Shown piece by piece: positions 6,189 to 8,848 of a stretch of DNA of 8,848 bases (positions are counted from its first letter, which is position 1; every line of letters starts with the position of its first letter). The DNA is from Candidatus Parvarchaeota archaeon (GTDB lineage Archaea; Nanobdellota; Nanobdellia; Parvarchaeales; Parvarchaeaceae): contig JAMDDW010000005.1 of the NCBI GenBank assembly GCA_023488405.1, positions 1 to 8,848 of the forward strand, in the 5' to 3' direction. The notes beneath the pieces were generated by a model. It was not told the DNA's origin, searched no databases, and saw only the letters and a list, made by a program, of their open reading frames with translations. The translations under genes and the position numbers were made by a program.

Positions 6189-6320
6189 ATGGCCAAGAAG
6201 AACAAAGTAGAAGAAGATGATGAAATCATCGAAGAAAACGAACTAGATGGGATGGATGATGAAGATTTAGAAAGTAATGACGACTTGGATGATTCAGAAG
6301 ACGACATGGATACAGAGTAA
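6189..6320 (+). CDS. Highly acidic 43-residue protein, unknown function
   Basis: The ORF starts MAKKNKVEEDDEIIEENELD and ends DDLDDSEDDMDTE. 23 of 43 residues are Asp or Glu against three Lys, all in the first six positions, giving a net charge near -20. There is no Cys, aromatic residue or hydrophobic core, so it is probably disordered. I do not recognise a family. Support for expression is contextual: a TATA box with BRE at 6111-6124, GGGAGG 5 bases before the ATG, and T-rich terminator sequence soon after the TAA. It lies between the divergent rnp4 operon and the convergent zinc-ribbon/HSP20 gene. Acidic tails of this kind occur in ribosomal stalk proteins, histone or ribosomal-protein chaperones and DNA mimics; any of these would be speculation here. 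Confidence 0.65.
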   Translation: MAKKNKVEEDDEIIEENELDGMDDEDLESNDDLDDSEDDMDTE

Positions 6321-6342
6321 ATAACATAAAAGAATTTATTTT

Positions 6343-6353
6343 AATATTTTTTT
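6343..6353 (+). terminator. T-rich terminator shared by convergent genes
   Basis: A T-rich run (ATATTTTTTTAT, around 6343-6355) lies about 25 bases past the acidic ORF stop and reaches the end of the convergent zinc-ribbon/HSP20 gene. It fits U-tract termination of the plus-strand transcript. Confidence 0.4.
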
Positions 6354-6355
6354 AT

Positions 6356-6853
6356 TTAATTTAATTTTCTTAAAACTAACACAAGGTTTTCATTTGTAAA
6401 CTCTTCTGATACAATGCTTTGTCTTTTGTCCCTTCTTACTATCTTTAAATAAAGCTTATCTCCATTTTTAGCCCTTATTTCTATCGAGTTTTCCATCTTC
6501 TTTATGTCTATGTCATCTTTGTATCTTACTCCTGGGAGTGCAATTGCATGTATTACAGTATCCCCGTGTTTTGACACTAGATCCTCTGGTTCTATTATTT
6601 CTTTTGCAGAGAATGACTGCTTTGAAGAGCTTTCTTTTCTTTCTTGTGCTTCTTGCTGTTTTTCAGTGAATATGGAACCGTTAAAAACGCCATTTAAAAC
6701 CTGAGGGATAATCTCCTGAACCATTTTTGTAACGTCTATATTAACCCCGCTTATATTTATTCCCTGTGTCTTTAAAGGTCTACCACAGTGAGGGCAGAAA
6801 CTCCAGTCTTTTTCTATTGAAATACCACAAAATAAACATTTTTTCTTTTGCAT
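6356..6853 (-). CDS. Zinc-ribbon / HSP20-like (alpha-crystallin) fusion protein
   Basis: The 165-residue protein has two parts. Residues 6-23 form a zinc ribbon, CLFC...CPHC (Cys6, Cys9, Cys20, Cys23; CxxC-x10-CxxC). A linker with a possible amphipathic helix (MVQEIIPQVLNGVFNG, 44-59) and a Gln/Glu/Lys/Ser-rich tract (64-84) follows. The C-terminal part from about 97 resembles an HSP20/CS beta sandwich: ALPGVRYKDDIDIKKMENSI (104-123) matches the 'lPGvxkeDIxIxxxxxxL' pattern and NLVLVLRK (156-163) the 'NGVLxIxLxK' strand. The I-x-I tail used for oligomer assembly in small heat shock proteins is absent, so a monomeric CS-like or adaptor role is as likely as a holdase. A TATA-like box about 27 bases upstream suggests a leaderless mRNA. 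The domain calls are good; the function is inferred. Confidence 0.75.
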   Translation of the reverse strand: MQKKKCLFCGISIEKDWSFCPHCGRPLKTQGINISGVNIDVTKMVQEIIPQVLNGVFNGSIFTEKQQEAQERKESSSKQSFSAKEIIEPEDLVSKHGDTVIHAIALPGVRYKDDIDIKKMENSIEIRAKNGDKLYLKIVRRDKRQSIVSEEFTNENLVLVLRKLN

Positions 6854-6874
6854 AATGCCTAATCTTGTATGTGA

Positions 6875-6886
6875 TTAAATATATAA
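6875..6886 (-). promoter_or_regulatory. TATA box of the zinc-ribbon/HSP20 gene (leaderless)
   Basis: On the minus strand TTATATATTTAA is centred about 27 bases before the ATG at 6853, so transcription should start at or next to the start codon. No Shine-Dalgarno sequence is seen. Confidence 0.55.
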
Positions 6887-6910
6887 TTTGCTGTATACTT
6901 TAGGAAAAGG

Positions 6911-6919
6911 TTAAATTAA
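6911..6919 (+). promoter_or_regulatory. TATA-like box of the membrane miniprotein gene
   Basis: TTAAATTAA, preceded by purine-rich GAAAAGG, is centred about 25 bases before the ATG at 6940. It again predicts a leaderless transcript. Confidence 0.4.
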
Positions 6920-6939
6920 GGAAGAATCTAATAAAGTAT

Positions 6940-7161
6940 ATGATAAAGTCCCTTTTTTTAATAGGATTAATCGTATTCTTAATAGGAGGAGTATCATTTC
7001 TAGGCTTGAATATACAAGCAATAAGTGGGTACGTAAATAAATTATTTTCATTTATACCTTTACAGCAGGAGTATACTGCTATAATCTTTATGGCAGTAGG
7101 ACTAATAGTATTGGGATTAAGCTTCTACCCTAAGATGGGAAAGTATTATAAGTACTATTAA
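6940..7161 (+). CDS. Small two-helix membrane protein, unknown function
   Basis: The 73-residue protein has two hydrophobic stretches: residues 4-24 (LFLIGLIVFLIGGVSFLGL) and about 45-63 (TAIIFMAVGLIVLGLSF), each long enough to span a membrane. A short loop of about 20 residues with Asn, Lys and Gln lies between them. The C-terminus is basic and Tyr-rich (KMGKYYKYY) and should lie in the cytoplasm by the positive-inside rule, which places both termini inside as a hairpin. I do not recognise a family. It has its own TATA-like box and is followed by a hairpin, so it looks monocistronic. It sits back-to-back with the zinc-ribbon/HSP20 gene, separated by 86 bases. Confidence 0.7.
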   Translation: MIKSLFLIGLIVFLIGGVSFLGLNIQAISGYVNKLFSFIPLQQEYTAIIFMAVGLIVLGLSFYPKMGKYYKYY

Positions 7162-7165
7162 TACT
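7142..7165 (+). terminator. Hairpin over the stop of the membrane miniprotein gene
   Basis: AGTATTA (7142-7148) and TAATACT (7159-7165) pair perfectly over 7 bases around a 10-base loop, and TTTT follows at 7168-7171. The stem includes the TAA stop. It is AT-rich and weak, so it could be a terminator, a 3' end stabiliser or chance. Confidence 0.3.
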
Positions 7166-7252
7166 GGTTTTGCTGTGATAAGTATAATAAAAAAACAGTA
7201 AATTTGTTTTCTACTATTTACATTAATTCTAGAGTAAAACAACATATTTAGA

Positions 7253-7262
7253 TTTATATATA
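7253..7262 (+). promoter_or_regulatory. TATA-like box upstream of the L13 region, no obvious ORF
   Basis: TTTATATATA would place a transcription start near 7284. The transcript would either be a leader of about 185 bases for L13-S9 or a separate small RNA. Confidence 0.35.
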
Positions 7263-7437
7263 GCTACAAAGGCCATGGTTTATAATACCTGAAAATATAC
7301 AATTAAGAGATATAATAAAATTTTAGATTTGACCGCAAATATTGGCATTAAAGGAAATAAAAAGAATTAAAACGTGTTATTTAGAAAAATACTTTGGAAG
7401 GATAATTAATCTTAAGGAAGTAAAACATAACGATAGG

Positions 7438-7445
7438 TTTAAATT
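7438..7445 (+). promoter_or_regulatory. TATA-like box of the L13-S9 operon (leaderless)
   Basis: TTTAAATT is centred about 28 bases before the L13 ATG at 7470, predicting a start of transcription at the start codon. Only a weak AAGGA string lies before the ATG. Confidence 0.45.
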
Positions 7446-7469
7446 CAGATAGATATTCTATTTAAGGAT

Positions 7470-7880
7470 ATGATAATTGACGGAAAAGACTCTGTATTGG
7501 GAAGACTGGCGACCTTCGCAGCAAAATCGGCATTGGAAGGAGAGCAGGTTTACATAATAAATGCAAATGACATAGTTATAGTAGGAAACAAAAATAGTAT
7601 TCTTAAAAAATACCTTGAAAGAAGAAGGATAGGTACAATGTCAAAAGGACCTTTCTTTCCAAGAGACACTAAAGGGATAGTTAGAAGGGCCATTAGAGGC
7701 ATGATAAGAGATAAAAGATACCACGGCAGAGAAGCATTCAAAAGAATAAAAGTATTTGAAGGAGCGCCAGAAGAACTAAAGGATAAAGAAATTGTTAATA
7801 TTGCAAAAGTTAGGATGGACAAGCCTATACATAAAGTTAAAATAGGTGAACTTGCAAATATACTTAAACAGGTAAAGTAA
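7470..7880 (+). CDS. rpl13: Large ribosomal subunit protein L13 (uL13)
   Basis: The 136-residue protein has the uL13 signatures: DGKDSVLGRLATFAAK (4-19), GEQVYIINANDIVIVGN (24-40), MSKGPFFPRDTKGIVRRAIRGM (57-78, seen as KGPFFPRDT and RRAIRGM) and GREAFKRIKVFEGAPEEL (86-103). L13 is an early-assembly 23S rRNA-binding protein. After RGM the usual Pro is replaced (RGMIRDKRYHGR). It leads the pair with S9, spaced by 1 base, as in nearly all archaea. The L18e gene that usually precedes L13 is not upstream here; a 308-base gene-poor stretch is. Confidence 0.96.
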   Translation: MIIDGKDSVLGRLATFAAKSALEGEQVYIINANDIVIVGNKNSILKKYLERRRIGTMSKGPFFPRDTKGIVRRAIRGMIRDKRYHGREAFKRIKVFEGAPEELKDKEIVNIAKVRMDKPIHKVKIGELANILKQVK

Positions 7881-7881
7881 A

Positions 7882-8277
7882 ATGAAAAAGAACACAATAA
7901 TAGTAGCAAAGAGAAAGACTGCAATAGCAAATGCTATTATAAAAGAGGGAACTGGAAACGTTTTTGTAAATGGGAAATCATTGTATTCTTTTAATGATAG
8001 ATTATTTAGAGAAATTGCATCAGAACCAATTGAACTTTCTGATGAACTTTATAAAAAATATGATATAACAATAACTATAACAGGCGGAGGCCAAGTAGCG
8101 AGGGCCCAAACAATAAGATCCGCAATAGCAAAAAGCCTAGTTAAAAAGGAGAAAAGCCTAAAGAAAAAATTCTTAGAATATGACAGAACTTTGCTTGTAG
8201 ACGACAAAAGACAAACTGAAGCCCAAAAGCCTTACAGAAGCGCGGCAAGGGCACTTAAGCAGACAAGCTACAGATGA
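7882..8277 (+). CDS. rps9: Small ribosomal subunit protein S9 (uS9)
   Basis: The 131-residue protein has VAKRKTAIANAIIKEGTG (8-25), matching the uS9 'GKRKtAiArv' start, then the central GGGQVARAQTIRSAIAKSLV (68-87) and the tail YDRTLLVDDKRQTEAQKP (99-116). The flexible C-terminus that reaches the P-site tRNA anticodon arm is kept as SYR, although the usual QKSYR reads QTSYR. It begins 1 base after the L13 stop. Its TGA stop overlaps an ATG (ATGA at 8274-8277), which bears on the start of the next gene. rpoN and rpoK, common downstream partners in archaea, are missing. Confidence 0.96.
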   Translation: MKKNTIIVAKRKTAIANAIIKEGTGNVFVNGKSLYSFNDRLFREIASEPIELSDELYKKYDITITITGGGQVARAQTIRSAIAKSLVKKEKSLKKKFLEYDRTLLVDDKRQTEAQKPYRSAARALKQTSYR

Positions 8278-8278
8278 G

Positions 8279-8285
8279 TTTAAAG
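8279..8285 (+). other. Slippery heptamer T TTA AAG after an ATG overlapping the S9 stop
   Basis: From the ATG at 8274 the reading is ATG AGT TTA AAG ACT TAA. The bases 8279-8285 form an X XXY YYZ heptamer in that phase. A shift of -1 there continues without stops into the long downstream frame. This may be chance; it matters because that frame has no ATG before its conserved part. Confidence 0.35.
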
Positions 8286-8287
8286 AC

Positions 8288-8301
8288 TTAAATATATTAA
8301 G
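8288..8301 (+). promoter_or_regulatory. TATA-like sequence before the GTG start of the last gene
   Basis: TTAAATATATTAAG is centred about 23 bases before the GTG at 8318. It would allow a leaderless transcript starting at that GTG and is the main argument for a plain GTG start. Confidence 0.35.
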
Positions 8302-8317
8302 TTTTCTGAATACTCTC

Positions 8318-8848
8318 GTGGAAAGCCTTTATGATTTTATAAAAAAGCAAGATAAACTTGGGCTTCTTTCTAAACAGATTGAAGAAGGAAGCAATGAAAA
8401 AGCACAGAAAACATTGGTTGATATAGTATTTGAACGTACTTTATATTTGGTTGTTCAAAAGAGAAACAATCTTGAAAATCAGATAGACCGCCCTTTAAAG
8501 ATATACATTGCGGGTCCATACACACCGAATAATGCAAGCATGCATGATGCTGCAAAAATCGCACATGACAACACAGTAAAAGCAATAAACTATGGAATAG
8601 ACGCAGCAGACAAAGGGCACCTGCCTTACATACCTCATTTATCCCACTTCATGCACATATATGGTTATAAAGCACTTCCATATGAGTATTATACAAAAGC
8701 AGATCTTGAATGGTTAAAAGACTGCGACGCAATCCTTTACTATAACCATGATATAGGGAATTCAAAAGGAGCTGATAATGAGCTTAAAACTGCAATAGAC
8801 AGTGGAAAAACTATATTCTTTACTATATATGAAATCCCAAAGTATGTA
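8318..8848 (+). CDS. Nucleoside 2-deoxyribosyltransferase / DUF4406-like protein (3' end cut by window edge)
   Basis: At least 177 codons are present, reading off the right edge. Residues about 61-177 (counted from GTG 8318) have the Rossmann-like fold signatures of this superfamily: KIYIAGPYTP (61-70), PYIPHLSHFM (103-112), DLEWLKDCDAILYY (129-142) and SKGADNELKTAIDSGKTIFF (149-168). In relatives the Glu of the S-x-G-A-x-x-E motif (here Glu155) is the catalytic nucleophile or base attacking the deoxyribose C1'. Family members exchange or hydrolyse N-glycosidic bonds of (deoxy)nucleosides or nucleotides; which applies is not determined. The first 60 residues are helical and unrecognised. The start is uncertain: GTG 8318 is the only standard start in this frame, but the frame is open from 8201, and an ATG at 8274 overlapping the S9 stop would fit if one base were added or a -1 shift occurred (giving 'MSFKDLNILSFLNTLVESL'). 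Confidence 0.72.
   Translation, partial: MESLYDFIKKQDKLGLLSKQIEEGSNEKAQKTLVDIVFERTLYLVVQKRNNLENQIDRPLKIYIAGPYTPNNASMHDAAKIAHDNTVKAINYGIDAADKGHLPYIPHLSHFMHIYGYKALPYEYYTKADLEWLKDCDAILYYNHDIGNSKGADNELKTAIDSGKTIFFTIYEIPKYV

Larger units (their letters stand above)
7162..7469. other. 308-base gene-poor region upstream of L13
   Basis: No recognisable gene is present. It holds a strong TATA-like string (TTTATATATA, 7253-7262) with no ORF at the expected start, a 6-base inverted repeat (GTAAAT/ATTTAC, roughly 7199-7224), and a 36-codon TTG-initiated frame (7342-7452) with no Shine-Dalgarno sequence. A second TATA-like box lies next to L13. I saw no tRNA or convincing C/D-box RNA. Confidence 0.5.

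Noticed and set aside
6101..6307. A Ser-rich minus-strand frame (68 codons)
   Set aside because: The Ser-rich run is the reverse reading of GAT/GAA codons in the acidic plus-strand ORF. It has no promoter or ribosome site.
7162..7469. tRNA, C/D-box RNA or CRISPR repeats in the long spacer
   Set aside because: No T-loop-like GGTTCRA sequence, no correctly spaced C and D boxes (only a loose GTGATAA and a distant CTGA), and no regularly spaced direct repeats were found.
7550..7930. A 126-codon minus-strand frame over L13 and the S9 start
   Set aside because: It lies opposite two certain ribosomal genes and its Leu/Ser/Phe-rich translation is an antisense artefact.
8370..8585. A 71-codon minus-strand frame
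   Set aside because: It lies opposite conserved motifs of the deoxyribosyltransferase-like protein.

Overview
The window is AT-rich archaeal chromosome. Evidence for Archaea: eukaryote-like ribosomal proteins (S19e, L31e, L39e, and the archaeal type of L13 and S9), RNase P protein 4 (Rpp21/Rpr2), prefoldin alpha, a PDCD5-family protein, an archaeal Elp3 and a Dim2/Pno1-like KH protein. Several genes also have TATA-like boxes about 25-30 bases before the start codon, as expected for leaderless archaeal transcripts. The compact low-GC layout, the shuffled ribosomal blocks and a surface protein with an 'ESNLPSGTKW' immunoglobulin-like repeat (a type I associate with Thermoplasmata and ARMAN archaea) suggest a DPANN/ARMAN-like lineage such as Parvarchaeota or Micrarchaeota. 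This placement is inference.

Layout. Positions 1-2043 (minus) hold elp3 followed directly (TAAATG junction) by a KH-domain RNA-processing protein that runs off the left edge. A 41-base divergent promoter region separates elp3 from a plus-strand secreted or membrane-anchored, sequon-rich protein (2085-2888). Positions 3068-6027 (minus) form one tight operon: rnp4 - S19e - PDCD5-like - L39e - L31e - prefoldin alpha - ftsY. It joins tRNA maturation, ribosome structure, folding of new proteins and membrane targeting. The aIF6 and LX/L18a genes that commonly sit between L31e and prefoldin alpha are absent here.

Positions 6028-7469 are the least ordinary part. They hold a very acidic 43-residue ORF with its own TATA box and Shine-Dalgarno sequence, a zinc-ribbon/HSP20-like fusion protein on the minus strand, a two-helix membrane miniprotein, and a 308-base gene-poor stretch with promoter-like elements. 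Positions 7470-8848 (plus) carry L13 and S9 and then, instead of the usual RNA polymerase subunit gene rpoN, a nucleoside 2-deoxyribosyltransferase/DUF4406-like protein that runs off the right edge. Its start is ambiguous, with a slippery heptamer just downstream of the S9 stop.

I see no CRISPR array, insertion sequence, rRNA or tRNA. No complete new multi-gene system is evident. The best leads are the acidic ORF with its overlapping mini-ORF, the zinc-ribbon/HSP20 fusion, and the start of the last gene.
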